DNA from: Aquila chrysaetos chrysaetos
Taxonomy: Eukaryota; Chordata; Aves; Accipitriformes; Accipitridae
Length of the DNA stretch: 64,000 nucleotides
Direction of reading: 5' to 3'
Assembly (NCBI RefSeq): GCF_900496995.4
Contig: NC_044006.1
Coordinates: 18,870,214-18,934,213 of the forward strand
Each line of letters starts with the position of its first letter. The first letter of the stretch is position 1. This document shows positions 1-14,606 of this stretch, piece by piece. The position numbers and the translations under genes were made by a program. The notes beneath the pieces were generated by a model, which made no database searches, was not told where the DNA came from, and saw nothing but the letters and a program-made list of their open reading frames with translations.

Positions 1-2427
1 ATGGAGTACCCCGTGGGGTTGAAAGCACACACAGCAAGAAGTTTGTTTTAGGACTTACTAGATGGCATGCTGACTTGGAAGGCAGTGCTGTAGTATAATC
101 ATCAGGATGCCTTATAAAAACAGTTCTGAAGGACTACAAAGGAAAGCTATTTGCAATGCACAGCAATACATTTTATTGAGCATACACAACCGAGAAAGGT
201 ATTTTTCTGTACTTCTGAGCATGTCTGTAGACACCCGTACAAGTATATACCTGAGTAAGTTCTCCCTTCCCAATGTGAAATAAAGACTAAAGAGTAACAG
301 CATGTGGGCATAAAAATTAATGTGACAGTTTACAGAAAAAGTAAAGGGGGGGTAATACTCTGTATTTCTGAGTTTCATTTCTAAACATTTAATTCTGACC
401 ACCTCAAGTCTTCCTGCACTTTAACTTAACTACACCATTTTTGTCATTTCCCATCATGAAAATTGTACAACATTTCTGTGAAATGATAAACAGGTGTTAC
501 TTTTCATTCTGGCAGCAACGGCATTTTGGTGCAGGATGAAATAATCCTACTATTAAATAAGAAGCTCACAGTGGTGTTGTGAAGCTTGATTTGTTTGGAA
601 AATGCTTTGCAGTATTCAGATGAAAGGCACTCTGGATATTCAAAGTATTATTACTGCACAGCTGGTGGTCTACACACTGCAGATGTTTCTTCCATGCTGT
701 TGCACGGTTACTTAAGTGGCTTCGTAGTGCAGATGTTCATAAGTGAGCATGCACAACCTCCTCTGCCTATGTTTTTTGACACGGATTTTATTGCTGCTTG
801 ACTTTTGATCTTGAAAAGAATATTCCTCCACCAGTGAGGCTGGGGGTTTTTTTCTCTTTTTTTTTTAAGGCTAGTAGGTGCTATGTGAGTGTGTGAGTAT
901 GTCCCTGTTGGTTCAGCCCCCGCTGCAAATGACAGCATCTGCAGATATTTACTGTGGGCCTTTCTCTTTAGCCTCTATTTCCTTCTGTGGCTTTTACTCG
1001 TTCCCACAGTGTTTGACTCTGGGGACTCTGCCTCTTCTGTTAATACTCCATCACCATCATTCTCTTCATGCAGACGTGACGATTCCCTTTGTACTCTTTA
1101 CCCAGATGGGATCAAGAACTTTGTTGCCTCTTGATTCTTTCTTTCCGTGGCTGCTGCTACTGTTACATAAAGAGATCGCTAAGAACTGCTGCGCTTGCCA
1201 TTCACAATAGTATAATCTCTCTGAGAAGATTTCAAGATAAGACAAAACTCTAATTTCTGCATGTATGGTGCTATTCTTTCCTTGTAAGTGGAGAGAGGTA
1301 AGGTCTGATTGCAGCTGAAATTCACATGGGGTGTGCTGAACATGCGCAAATCTCTATGGAGGTACTATATGATTTCATCAACCTATTTGGCGAGGGAACT
1401 AATGTTAAAATTTAAGTTCCTCTTGTTTTGCTGTAATTCCAGCAAATGGCAAGATATCCAGTGCAATACAAGACTTTTGTCTAACCTGAAGTCCAGTGCA
1501 TAGCCTACTGTATTACTGACCTAGGAGCAGAAAAGGAGCAAATCTGTATATACACACGCACACACACAGAGAAGGAGGAAAGTACGGCAGAATGGTACCT
1601 GTTCTGGTTAACATAGATTTTATTTACAAGATTCACATGGAAGACAGGGAGAAGATTTGGTACAATATACTGGAGTGTTTCTTCTGAAGTGTTTTGAAGA
1701 ATAGATCTCTCTCAACAGCATATTCAAGACCCACTGTCTTGCAACTCAGAGGAATGAGTCCTGGCCACATACCTCTGGGAGATACTGTGAGAAAGCAGAG
1801 GCTTAAAGCTGACTGAATCCAGACAAATAACTTCAGAGAGAAAGGGTATATCACATCACTTTCTGTAGCACTTTCTGCAGAATTCATCATGAATCAAAGC
1901 AGAAGGCTCAGTCTTTACCCAAGAAAGTTAGATCTGAATGTGAGACACCTTGAGAAGACTAGACCCTGGCCACATTGTGAGGTGAATTGCATCTTAAAGA
2001 CTTGGTCATTTCCCCTGATTTTTAAGTGTGTAACAATTTGCCAGTGCTCATGAAATCTTCTAAATGACATCCCTGGAGACCATAGCTACTTTTAATATGC
2101 AGAACTGATACAGCTCATACAAGTTTCTTGACACTCCTGTGATCCTACTGAAGTGTCTCATCCTTTCTCTGGGTTGATCTTGGTAGGCATAGCTTTCATT
2201 CTGCCTCCCTAATGTCTCTGAACTGTAATAATTGCTACAGGTATGTGTAACAGGATTTATTCCAACTTACTTCCCACCATTGCCTGCTCCAAGGGGACAA
2301 ACTTATGGTACTACCACTTGTCCAGATCCCCATCTTTTTTTCTCCTGTACTGCTGGTACTGCGGTCATTCCTCTTCTTTCAGTGCAGCTATTTCTAATAT
2401 TCATGTGGCCTGCATCACTGAAATGGC

Positions 2428-2477
2428 AAAGGGAGCAGGAAGGGAAGGGAATAAGGAAGGAGGGAGGGAAGGAAGAG
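2428..2477 (+). repeat. Purine-rich GGAA/GGGA low-complexity tract
   Basis: About 50 bases are almost entirely A and G, with repeated GGAAGG and GGGAGG units. It is a simple low-complexity tract inside the BMPER intron and has no coding signal. Confidence 0.75.
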
Positions 2478-5400
2478 CTTCTAATGTTCTTTCATTACTC
2501 CATTCATCCCCCCTGATTAATGACGAATACCTCCTCCCCTCTTCTGATGTATTCCTTTGCCCATTCTGGTTAGGTATCTCAGCTGAAATCTAGTCATCAT
2601 ATGGGTAACATTTGGATGCATATCATCTCATTCATTATGATGTCATCATTTGTGATTTACTATTGCTTGGTAACAGAAGTTTCTTTTGCACTTGATAAAA
2701 ATTGCACTAAATCACTGGCCCCAGAATAGTGGCTGAAAATCAGTCAGGAGGGGCTTTTACTCCTGCCACTTTGGCTTGAGATTTAAATGTTTCATACAGT
2801 AGCTCTGCTAGGAGTAAGCTTGGCTTCTTTACGAACGTAATAAAACGCAGACCATCCTAAGGGGATGAGGGACTTGCATTCCAAAACTTGCACTGCAGGC
2901 GACCAAAGTTTAATGGAAAACTTTCAAAAGATTCTATTAAAAACTAATTTTCCTTTTATATATCATATGCTCTATTTTATGCTTTCTCTTCTCACTCCTT
3001 TTTTTCCTTACTGGCACAAAAACAGGATTGTTGTTTTGACAGAGCTAATCCACTCATGCTTTCATACAGGCCTTCGGGCTCCCCACCTGTGGAAAGATCT
3101 GTGGGAGCAGAAAAACTACTGAGCGGGTGTCACATGCTCACCTCAAAGGGAAGAAATTAGTGGCCTCCCAGAGGTATGGAGTGTAAACATTGTGGCTCCC
3201 GAGGACCCATGGAGAACATGAACTATGAATCCTGCGTAACCTCCAGCAACAGCTTTTCCTTCCGTATTGCCTTCTGGGATTTCTCTCTCCTGTCATCTGG
3301 GCTTCTTCAGGAGACGTGCTGTATGGGCTGCTTCGCCGCAGCTGTGCCGCCTCCCTCTTCCCAAAGACTGAAAGGCACACTCTGCGCTAACAATTTCTAC
3401 CCGCAAACTTCGCTGGTGAGAAAGGTTTAAAGTAGCTTGCAACCACTGCCAAGTTTGACAGCAAGCTTCATAACAAACTGGTACAGCTCTGAGATCTCTC
3501 CACTGCTTCTGTAGGGACGCCAAGGAAGATTTATGGAGTGAAAAGTGATGGAGAGAGAATGTGGCTCCATCAGGCAGTGCACTCAAGATGGCTAACATGG
3601 GGCACTGATCCGCTCCATAGAGTCTCTGCCTAGCCAACAAAAAGACGCAAAGTCACATTCAGATGTTTAGGATTTTGTCTACAAGGTGAAGCCCAGAATT
3701 TATCTTAGCATCTTTGCCACTGGGCATCACCCACAGATGAGGAGGAAAATAACCCATGATCTTGATCATTCTGCAATAAGTAGGGTTTGCTCATGCTTGT
3801 GGCCAGCATTTCTCTTTATAGACTGCTGATTCACATCAGGGCTGTCTTTGTATCTAGCCAAGTAAATGACTGTGCCCAAAACAACACGCTGAAAGGTAAG
3901 TTTGTAATGAAAAACAAACCTTGGCTCCATCTGCTCATATCATCTCAACACACCTCACCCAGAATTAGGTCATTCTGACTTTACAACATCCATGTGGGTT
4001 CCAGTGGCTCCCAGGCCAGGCTGATATGTCGTGGAGTCACTATGTCTAGTACAGAAATTTTAATTCATGGCATTTTAATTCAGGAACCTTGAATTTAATG
4101 TTTAGTTGTGTCCTGAAAGAGTCTGGATCCTTCAAAGCCTTGAAGTACAGAACTGCAAAAAAAGGCTGATGACAGTTCTGAGTCTTGGCTCCTGTGTTGT
4201 CAGTAGGAAAATCCTCATCCATTTTACTGGAGCCAGTGTTTCACCCACTGTATTTTTAGGCTCTGTACAGTGTTTTGCAATTGAGATCTTGCACTCAGGA
4301 AGGTTAAAGAGCCATGGCAGTACACAGAGCATCTTTTATCCAAAGCTTTCTGCATATGAAGTAGCAGGCTAAGTCAAACTGACCAGAGACCAGAAACCAG
4401 GTCTCTGCCTCCTGGCTGAGTTCTGTATCACTATCAAACTGTTACGCTCACCCTCTCCCCCTTGTCTATTGAATCTTGAATGGGACCACAGCAGCACTGC
4501 CGCTGTTTTAAGACAGCCCTCCTCGGTGGGCAGGAGGACCTCACTGTCAGGGTGTCAGTCAGGCTTATGCCTGCCAGTGCCCACATGGTCTTGAGAACAT
4601 GCAGAGCAAAAGCAGAAGTGCCTGAGGAAATGTAAAGGAAGGAACAAAGTATCTAGCATGAAAAGGTCAGCCTCATGGGGGTCAGGGCAACAAAGCCAGG
4701 ACTGCAGTTTTGCATTCAGGTGTTCGAATCCTGCCTAAATCATGCTTTACGTGCCTATGTCTGTATGGGTCTGGGCCAGGACCACACAGGAAGCCATAAA
4801 AGAAGGAACAGAGTGGTTTTTTTGAATTTTTCAATTCAGGTAAGCTGGCTCTTACACTACTTCTTGCAAGTCCTAGTTTTAGCAGTTATCTTTGATGAAG
4901 AGCAAACAGGGAGACCTCTGAGATGATATGCACTGTGAGCATGCGACAGGCTGGAAGGTGGCATGCTCAGTGAGCCTGACTTTGCTGAAATGAGATTTTG
5001 GCTCTTGGTTTGTAAAGGGAGCAAGATGAGACAGAAAGCTGTTTTCTAAGTAGCGGTCTCCTATCTGCTCTTTCCTTGCTCTCTTTCTTCCATATTCCAT
5101 CCGGAGCCAGCAACTTTTTAAATGCTCTGCAGCCACCTAGAGGAAAAATATGCTTGATTGGAGTTAATTTTATATGGGTTAAGCCAGGGATTGGGCTCTG
5201 CAGAGTTTAAGAATGTGAGTTTCTAAACTAGCCAGCCTGTTTATTATTATATCACAAGACCTCCTTGGAAATATATACAGTGAATCATCATCAAAAGCTG
5301 AAGATAACTTCAGTTTATGTTTACACTTCAGAAATATTTCCTGCTTCATGTTTTCATTGTGCTTGTTATTGGATATGACATATTTTTATGACATAGTGTA

Positions 5401-5881
5401 GCAGGGCCATGATATATTTTGTCGGTAGACAGAAGGAGATGATCTGTTTCTATTTTAGAAGATTTAAATCTTGTATTATTTTATAGGTCTATCTCATGAC
5501 TATGGCAATATGCTATTGGCATATCTACATGGTTTATGTTTCTGTAGGGCCATGACTTCAAAACTTCTCAATAATTTTTGAAGTTCTATCTAGGATATTT
5601 ATAAGCTCCTGAAAAACCTCTGGCTTTTATTAGATGAGGACTATCACACAGAATACACTAATGGGCTCTCTGTCTACTAGAGTGGAAGTTGATGCAGTCA
5701 TATTAGATTCATTTAGTCTATGCCATGTTAATTTGTACTGTATGAAACATAATAACAAAGTTTAACTGTTGATTGAAAGTACCACTTGAAGGGTAAAAGT
5801 TAGATATTAAAACATGTCTGTCTTTTTTAAATTGAATTGAAATGACAGGTTTTTCCTGTCTCTAAATAAGATATGACAGTT

Positions 5882-5915
5882 CAGTCTCCACTTGTGCCTG
5901 AAGAAGTGGAGACTG
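5882..5915. other. Perfect 12-bp inverted repeat (hairpin)
   Basis: The left arm CAGTCTCCACTT (5882-5893) is the exact reverse complement of AAGTGGAGACTG (5904-5915), with a 10-base spacer. The stem stops at about 12 bp, shorter than a typical microRNA precursor, so a small-RNA role is not supported. It lies deep in the BMPER intron. Confidence 0.8.
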
Positions 5916-8900
5916 GGTGGACTCTTCTTTAAAAATCAAGTCTAGACATGGAGAAAAAGATAAAATTTTATGTCAATTACATAACACAAAAGCTCAAAAT
6001 GATGATGGATTTTCCATAGTAGCTATGCCAGAGGACACTGAAAATTCCATTATGATGGAGTGTCTCTGTCATAAGGCAAATTCACATTAGCAGTGTAAGT
6101 GCTAAGCTAAGTGTGTGGACGCAGTGAATGGAAATGTAGAATCCTAGTGTGGATATTAAGAAGGTCCACTAAGACATCCTCCATTTCTTTTCCTCTTATA
6201 AGAAAGACTTGATATACACACCTGATGCAGTCTGTTGAAGTAGCTTGAATACTGCTGCATTATGTCAGAACAGGATCTGTAATAAGGAATCTTATTGGCT
6301 TAAGAAATTCAAAACAGGAAGTTCTGAAATTTAGGAATTTTTGTAGGTTGTGGCTTCTGAGGGGAAATGATGGGGTTCTGGAGACACGAAGTAGGTCAAT
6401 TTGGCCAAAACACTCTGCCATAGGAAATCAGTGATGAGCACATAGGCTGTAGAACTCAGGCCACTGGGCCTATGAAAGATGGGATTTTTGGTAGAAGATC
6501 CCTTAGGAGGTCACTTTTTTCTGAATATTAAACCCATAGAGCATCTAGAGTTTTTTTCACCAGAAAGCTTTGCATAAACGCATGATAAGCCATATCAAGT
6601 AGCATTAGACATAGCGCTAATGTAATCTTTACTACCTATGTGATGGGTATTTGCAAGTGGATGACTGTGGATAACTGAAGAAATACATGTCTTCAGAAAC
6701 CAGGTTCTAGCTTTTGAATGTTCAGTGTCAAGTTCCAGGTGATACTCCTAAATTTGCCTCTGTATCTTTTTGTTGGTCCAAACTTTTTATTCCAAATGAC
6801 CTCTTTATAATGAGTTTGGAAACTCTGTCTGTTTTACAGCAGGGTTATTATGGTCCTGGTATTTTCCAGCCAGATATATAAACCACAGATCACACAACAT
6901 ACAGGCAGCCAAATCCTTTTTGCAGTAATCTCACCAAAGAGGGTGGAACAAATTGTATGTATACTGCTTAAGTAAGCAAGTAAAAGAAAACATTTTTTTA
7001 TGGTACATTTCAGTGTGATATTGGGCACTTGTTTGAAATGTGTTAAGAAACTTAAGCTGTATGTCCTCTTTATTCCAATAATTCTGTATACGAAGTTGTA
7101 CGTAATGTGCACAGAGAAGTGTTTTTTAACTGTTTCACTTCAAGGTGTATGCTACATGTGAACTCAAACTCAAACCACTTGAGTTCTCATGCATACAGAT
7201 TTATTTATTTACAGAAATTTATTTATTTCAAATGTCAGGACTTTAAAGATTAAACTCTGCATGGCCCAGCACAACTGAAACAGAAGAAGAGGAGGTGAAA
7301 ACTCTCTCCCACTTGCTGAAAGTGAGTGGGAGTGCAAGGGTTCAGCTCTTCCAGGGATGTGGGTGGCGTTTCTATATTCCGTTGGAGTTTCTTGAGCAAA
7401 AAGACACTCTCTCTAAAGGTGGCAAGTCAGCTGCTCAACTGTACTGTAACCTTCAGCTCTAGGAAATATTCTGAGTCATACCAGATGCTTCTTGGACCCC
7501 AGCATGGGGCTTCATTGTCTTCCTCAGTCATAGTTCAGCTATTTCCCCATGGAGGGATTTTAGCCAACCTTTCCATTCTCAGGACCAGAAAGAACATTTA
7601 AAGCCACAGATGCCTGTAAGGATCCAAGCACAAGATACAAAAAGCTTACTTGACAGATTAGTAGGAGAATTATCATGAAGAAAGAAGTAGGGAAGGTTGC
7701 TGTGCTGTTTCATTCTTTATTTGGTTCTTCCTCCTTCCCTCCTTTTAAGTGCCTTTACCACTGCTACCACATACTCTGAGAGATTATAAATAGGTGTCAG
7801 GGTAGTGTAGTGCTGTCCTGAGAACTTTAATTTTATGCAGTTTTAGAAAATGTTCCAGAACATTTCATTGTTCATTTTACCATATTCTTGTGGGTAATGT
7901 TGGTTAAGGCAGTAAAACGCAATTCTGGCACAGCATGTTCTTTATATAAAGGTTAAAAATACACATAGAACACTCTTTTTGGCTTTATCCAAAGGCTTTG
8001 GGATAATACTTTTAGCAGTACGTAGTATAGGCTTATGGTGATATTGTGCAACACAGTATGCTTTTTCAGAGGTCTATGCGGACCTTCATTTATTCAGTGT
8101 CTGGAAAATACCATTTTTGCTTACCCTTTGTGAGGAAAGTATGGGTTCTGACTTTTTTTAAAGGAGCTGGATATGCAAAGAAATCAAAATTGAATTGCTG
8201 TCTGTCTGCTATTTTGGAAATTACCAACAATAATTACCACTTGTATTTAAAGTATCATTTTCCCAAGTTGACTGAACTCTAAATAACTGCTTTGGAAGGG
8301 TGCCTTGGAAAAGCAGGGTTGGATGTGGATATCTTGTAAGATTCTGTTTAATTATCTCTGAGTGCCAAGTCAATATCTGGAGTGGGAACAATGGCACTCA
8401 GAGTTAAATTAGGACTCTTCAATGTGCGTGTAACGTGACTGCTATGCCCTAGAAATCTTAGATCACATCCAGCTCTTGCCCTGTGGTGGAGTTGCATATT
8501 TTATCATTTCTTTCTGCTTGACTCCATGTGGCAATACAGTCCATGGTTACTCAAAGTTGCACAAAAATTAGGGATCAGGATGAAATTTGAATGCATGATT
8601 CAAATGCCTACTACTGCAAACTCCTCCTCTGCAATCTGCCAAAACCAACTGTGATATTCTCAAGCATTATGGCCAATGCTCTCTTTATAGGAATGAGATT
8701 TCCCCATGGAAAGCATATGCCTGCAGTAGATTTGCTACGCACTGCTCACCGAAGATGAGCTGTGAGTTCCCTTTCTGCTCCCACATTTTTAGGGTATTTT
8801 TGGAGCGAGTTCAGCAGTGTGGGAGTTCTTGTACCATGGGGGAGTCTCCATACAAAGTGCATGTATGCTGCCAGCCACTTTTTCTGGGCATTTTCCCACT

Positions 8901-11519
8901 TACCAGAGAAACGGGTCAGGGCACTGATGATTTAACTTTGTTATGGATGCCTTTACCAGATCCCTAGTTTAAGGCAATGTTACCATTGTTATAATGTGTG
9001 GGAAGAGCACAGAGAGAGTGCAGATATAGTTACCTGGTCTTGGAAGAAATGATCCTTGAAAATGACTGCCTTTGCTGCATGAAACAGTCTATTCCCCAGG
9101 CAAGTGCTTTGAACAAATATGCAATAGATGTAAGGGCTTCTGTGTTTTCAGCAGCCTCCAGAATTACCTTCCTCCTGAGTTATTTGCTGCTTTTGCATTA
9201 ATACTAGTAAATTCTGGAGAAAGAGAGAATGATCTCAAGCCTCTGATCTCAACGCTCAAATCCATAAAAAAGTCTCCAGCTCTTCAATACTTCAGTAAGA
9301 TTAAACATGCATATACAGACAAGAGAGAGCTTGCAATAGCAACAGCATGAGCCTTTCCATTATACATCGGAATATGGCTCATCTTCTCATCTTCTTACCT
9401 TGTGAAATGACTTCTCTAGCTGGGGCCATAAATAATGGCAAGTCATTGAAACTTTGTAGGAAAAACAGCCGAAACAAACTTTCCTGTAACAACATAAGTA
9501 CTGACAAAAGCCATTGGCTTTTATTTTTCCTGTAAAGGAAGAGAAAGGAGGTCTAATTTTGGATCAGGAAAACTGAATTAGGCCAAGCTTGTACAAAAAC
9601 TCTGATTTGGCATACCCAAGAAGAAGTTACCCCAAGAAGTCTGCCTTACAGGATGATGGAGCTGGAAATTAAGCCTCCTCTCTAGGCAGATGACCCTTCA
9701 GACTTTGGAGTTTGCAAGTGTACAGCTTATCCCAGGTATAGAAGACAAACCCCTTCACCACCTTATGCCTCTTCACATACATAAAATGGATGTAGTGATG
9801 CAGTATCTCTAATTGCTTTTGTAAAGTCTGTTGAGACTTACTGGTGGAAAGAGAAAGATGTTAGTGTTTTCCATCAGCATAGAGCGACTTCTTGAAAGTA
9901 CCAAAAGGTTTGAAAAATGCACTGTATCACACTCCTATTGTGAAATATGAAGAAAAGAAAAAGGCGAAAAGAAGAAGGCAAAAAGAAATAGTCCTTCCTA
10001 AAATGGCTGGTTCTGGTTTTGGATTTGTGTGAGCTGCAAAGGAAAAGGAACTGCTCATGTTCAGCAAGTGAACATCTGCAATTATAATCCTGTGTGGCAC
10101 AGACTAAGGCTGTAGGCTTTGTTACTGTGATCTTTTCTTCTTCTTTTTAATAGTGCATGTAGCACAGGACTCAGTTCTTTGCCCTTTGTGGGACTTGGAG
10201 GCTTTCCATGGTTTAATGTGAAAAAGGGCAGTTGCTGAAGGAGTGTACTCATAGAGTTCACTTTGAAGATGTGGCAGCAGAGTATATGTGTGTGTCTCCT
10301 TCAAGGGTGTGTCCCACAGCTGCCGGATGCCTTCACTTTCATGGATTTCCCCTTGCAACCATTTGTGATTATACACACGCAATTAGTGCCATCTCTGACA
10401 CACACCCTCCAGGCAGCATAGACAGCATCAGAAGGAATCACAGTGAGGCACTTGGTACCAGTTGAGGACTGAGAGATTGGCTGTGCTCTAGTGCTTACTC
10501 GGAGCAGAGACTCCAGATAAAGTGCACTATCACAGCCAGGTATTTTTTAGAAATGTAAATATGTCCTTAAAAGAAATGTAATTTTCTTTTGGACCACAAC
10601 ATCATTGCATCTCTATATGATTTCACTAAGGGCAGAGCTAAAGGCTGCCTGAAGTATCTTGTATTTCCATAGCTGGTAAAATGGCTTCATTTTATAAGTA
10701 ACTTGCACTGCAGTTTTCCTGTGGGATTACTTCTATATTACTGTAATGTTTTGGTGTTTAAGCTTCTGATATGTTTTTTACTTCAGTTAAGCAAATGTTT
10801 TGGTCTTGGTAGAGTCACAATACCTTGGAAGACCTGAAGTCTCTGTTAGTGTGCAGTATGGTAACTTGTCAGTATGGTTTCATTATTGGCGCAATTCCAA
10901 AGTTTTACTAAAAGTATATTTTTCTGTTGCTTGAACAGTCCAGTCAGATTAGACTACAGGTAAGCCTCTGCATACAGGCAGTTAGTGCCACCGAATCTAT
11001 TTATCAGATTCAAAGGAGGAATGAAAAGGAGGTGGAATCGGGTAGCACAGAGTAATTTTTGAAATGTATCAATTACTGGAGAGGGTTAAAAAAAAAAAAA
11101 AAGCTATAGGAATACCAAAGATTTTTGCAAGGGGAAAGGATTAGGACAGCACACAAGAATCAGTTTTTAAATTTACCTAGTAAAGCATCCTGTAATAGCC
11201 CTCTCATACAACTGTAACAACGATAACTGTAAGAAGTGTAATTAAATGCAAGAAGTAAACAGTTTTGAAAAAAATACAGACCCAAAGTCAAAGCTTGCCC
11301 ATGGGCCATGGGCAGCATCTCCTCATTAGCCAGCCCCCAGAGGACAAACATTTTTGCTTCCACATCCTTTCCCAGAACTGCCCTTTGACTCTTGCAGTGG
11401 CTAACAAACGAACTGCATACCTGCTCCCTGCTGATTTCAGAAGTGATATAAAATAATCCCCCTCCCCCAACTGCCAATCCATCTAACTACAATTAATATT
11501 AATGCCTTAAACTTGCCAG

Positions 11520-11820
11520 CAAGGAATTTCATTAGGAAAAAAAAGAAGGTTTTATTTTGATTGACTACGCTTGGCAATTGTGGATATAGTTTCCTTTACA
11601 CTCATCTTTCATTTAACCTTAATTAATTAATTAATTTAACCTTACAAACAATTAGCAATTGTAATTCATTAATAAAACCACTCCAGTCTGATGATTGGTC
11701 CTCAGCCAAGCCTAGGGCTTGAGCCCAGCAGCTGTCACCAGGATTAAACACTTTAGGAAAATAAAAATTACACAAGCAATTAGGTGTGTAATGAATCAGA
11801 GGATTGTTTGTGTTGTACGT
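11520..11820. promoter_or_regulatory. AT-rich intronic block with clustered homeodomain-type motifs; candidate conserved non-coding element
   Basis: The block contains a run of four TTAA/AATT units (about 11618-11637) flanked by two copies of ATTTAACCTT, several CAATTA/TAATTG motifs and a GATTGACTAC segment. It has no open frame and no repeat-family signature. Such composition is common in deeply conserved enhancers near developmental genes, and BMPER is one. This is inference from composition only; no alignment was possible. Confidence 0.3.
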
Positions 11821-14606
11821 GGCATGCTACCTTCCTTAGTGGACACCCATGCTGAACACTGTTGCAAATAGTGCTGATCCCAGCCAAAGTGGGGATGTTT
11901 CACTCTGGAGCCTGTCTTGATGTCCAAGGCCATTTCAATGCCCAGGGTTAATGGCGTAGTGTCACTCACGTGTATGTAGGGGCTAAACTCTCTGCACCCT
12001 CAGAGAGCACTGCTGCCCTCTTGCAGACTGGGAATGGTGCCCTGGCCTCCCTAATCTCCCAGACCATGCCCAGGCTTTGTCAGAGTGAGTGCCAGCCTTG
12101 CCATGAACATGTTAATGATTAAAAAGGCTGGGTGATTGACAGTGAGCCTGGAGATTTCCTGACCTGATGCAAGCACCTGAGGTAGCTGTAGGTGCGTTGA
12201 CTCAGTGCAGGAGGTGGTGCCCCCCTCTGAGTAATGGTAAAAAAATGTATTTATGCTCTAAAAAGCAGAGGAAGCACCTCAGGTTTAGGATTTTCTAATT
12301 TCTAAGGCAGGAAGTCAGTGAACATGTAGCCAACCTGGCACTGGCAAGCATCCCTAAACACTGCGGGCATTAATAATAACTAAATCTCAGTGGAGAGCAG
12401 TAAAATGTGATTGATGAAGGAGGCTAGCACAGAAACAAAAAGATGATGAAATGGTATCTTGATAATGGACTCTATCTGTGGAGACTATTACAGACTCTTT
12501 TTGTGATAATAATTTGCTGCAGCAGCAAACAACCATCTACTTCACTGTAAAATGAGAGACACACACCTCCTGAACGGTGTGGGGTATATGGAGCAATGCC
12601 TGCTGCAGGGATGCTAGCAAGACATCACAAACATGTTGTGGCCAAAGGAAGCAGTGTAAAGTTATTCAGTGTGTCATGTAAAAAGGTGACCCTTTGTGCT
12701 TATACAAGGTCTTTTATCAGCTAACAACATCAAACAATGCCAAGGATGTTGTGCTAATCTGTTCCTTGCAGCCTATCAGCTGTGATACCCATACAGCAAC
12801 ATCTGTTACTGGGAAAGATGTAAAGGGACCAACCGCAGAACTAAAGTGAAATAAAATTACATTGTCCCTAGAAAGTAAACTTATTTCAGATGAAAACCAC
12901 TGGTCTGTAAATATGAACATGTTATATATTTGATCCAAAGCAATTCTGTTTATCCACAGTACATATATATTGGTAAATGCAGGACAGGTAACCTTTTTAC
13001 ATTAGCACTTAGGTTGCTCATTTGTCACAGTGAATTTTTAGGTAATTTCATGTTGGGGGTCCACTGAAAGTAAAATGATTGAAAGCTCATGGAAATGTCA
13101 AGCAGAACTGTCAGGTTTAACCATATGAATGGTCACTGAAATAGCCAGTGACTTCGGCAAGGTGAAATACTCCTCCTTAAGGGGCACTGGTGGATATGCA
13201 AAAACCAAGCTTGTCTGTGTTTGAAGGATCACTAATCCTCTCTCCTAGTTTTGAATAAAGGGTTCCCAATGACTCTTAAGCATTGTATGGACATTAGGGC
13301 TCCCGATTACTTTGACTAAGGTGCTTACACCTTTTCCAAGCTGTTACCTATTCAGCTATAGGGAAAGTTTCTGGAAAATTAAGCCTATATCCATCCTTTT
13401 CCTATAGACAATTGAATTTTTGGCCCACAGCAAGAGCAGTTAACATAGAGAGCTCATTTTTTACTTCAGCCCTTGGTCTTTCTGGAGGATTTATGCCTCT
13501 CACAAAAGTTGCCTTGTCCTCTCAGGAAAGGAGAAGTCCCTGAATGTGCGTGGAGCAGGGGGCCCATTGACACTCAAAGTGCATGCACAGAGCACCCTCA
13601 GTGGAAAGCAGAGGAACTGAGGGCGTGATTTTCAGAGGGTCGAGTATGTCTTCCCCGCTCCTTTGTCCCTGCCTTCTAATGATTCCACTCAGAGCAGTAG
13701 ATACTTGGCATTTCTGAATTTGCATTGCTGCGTTTGCAGAAGCCTCTAAGCACTTTGCATATGCAGAAACTGCTGAATGCAAATCCACCAGCTCTTGCCA
13801 GTTATATTTTAGGTCTGTGCCAAATGGGCACACGTTCTGGATGAGCTAACTTGAAATACAGTGGTGACATATGCAGTAGCAGTTTCACTTAGGGCCATGT
13901 TAGCAGCTTTGCTCCCTGCCATGTTTTGTGGTGATTCCATCTTATGCAATCGAAGAATATGGTGGTATGAACAAGTGCCTGGGGGATTTCCTAGCATGAG
14001 AACTGCTCAGTTATGCTGCATCACCCTTGCTCCTTTGGAGTCTCTTACAGTCTGGTATTTAGTAGTGAAGCTGCTGAGAAAACAGGCATATAGCTATTTT
14101 GGGGCCTTCAAAGTGGGGAGACGCTGGAGGTAACCTGGAGAGAAGGCACCATTTCTCATTCATTGCATGGAAGGGCATGTGCTCATTACCTGCAGAAGTC
14201 ATCCACTTAACACTGCTGCTATTATTATTGGTAAAATTATTAAATTATTACTTTCCAGGGAATAAGAAAGAAGTGTTCACACAAAATCATTGCAAAAATG
14301 GAGTTTGCCTTCTCCTACTGTGGTCTTGGTCCTCTCTGCCTGATGTTTCTTGGGTCTTCTCACCTCCCTATTTCTGCATGGTTCTCTCTCTGGTGCTCTT
14401 GAGACTTCTCTGCATGAGAGCAGCACATCAAAAAAGAGATGAGCCCTTGGGATGTGACAGCAGAGACATGTTTAACTTTCTTGCTGTTTAGCACAAGTTG
14501 CTGTGATATTGAAGTCCATGTGACCGGAAAGTAAACAAGTCCAAACCTTGGACAGATATCTGCCAAAGCTTTCCTTACTTATCTGTTTTGGGGCTTTGTT
14601 CTGCAG

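Larger units (their letters stand above)
1..14606 (+). other. BMPER: BMPER intron (upstream of the penultimate exon), left end outside the window
   Basis: This stretch precedes the acceptor of the penultimate BMPER exon, and I saw no cysteine-rich coding block in it. The preceding exon should end with the C8-type segment of the von Willebrand D region, and nothing of that kind is visible, so the whole stretch is inferred to be one intron. It holds a purine tract near 2.43-2.48 kb, a perfect 12-bp stem hairpin at 5882-5915 and an AT-rich block with TAATTA-type motifs at 11.5-11.8 kb. Short open frames scattered through it have no family resemblance and look like chance. A small divergent exon could have been missed by eye. 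Confidence 0.8.
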
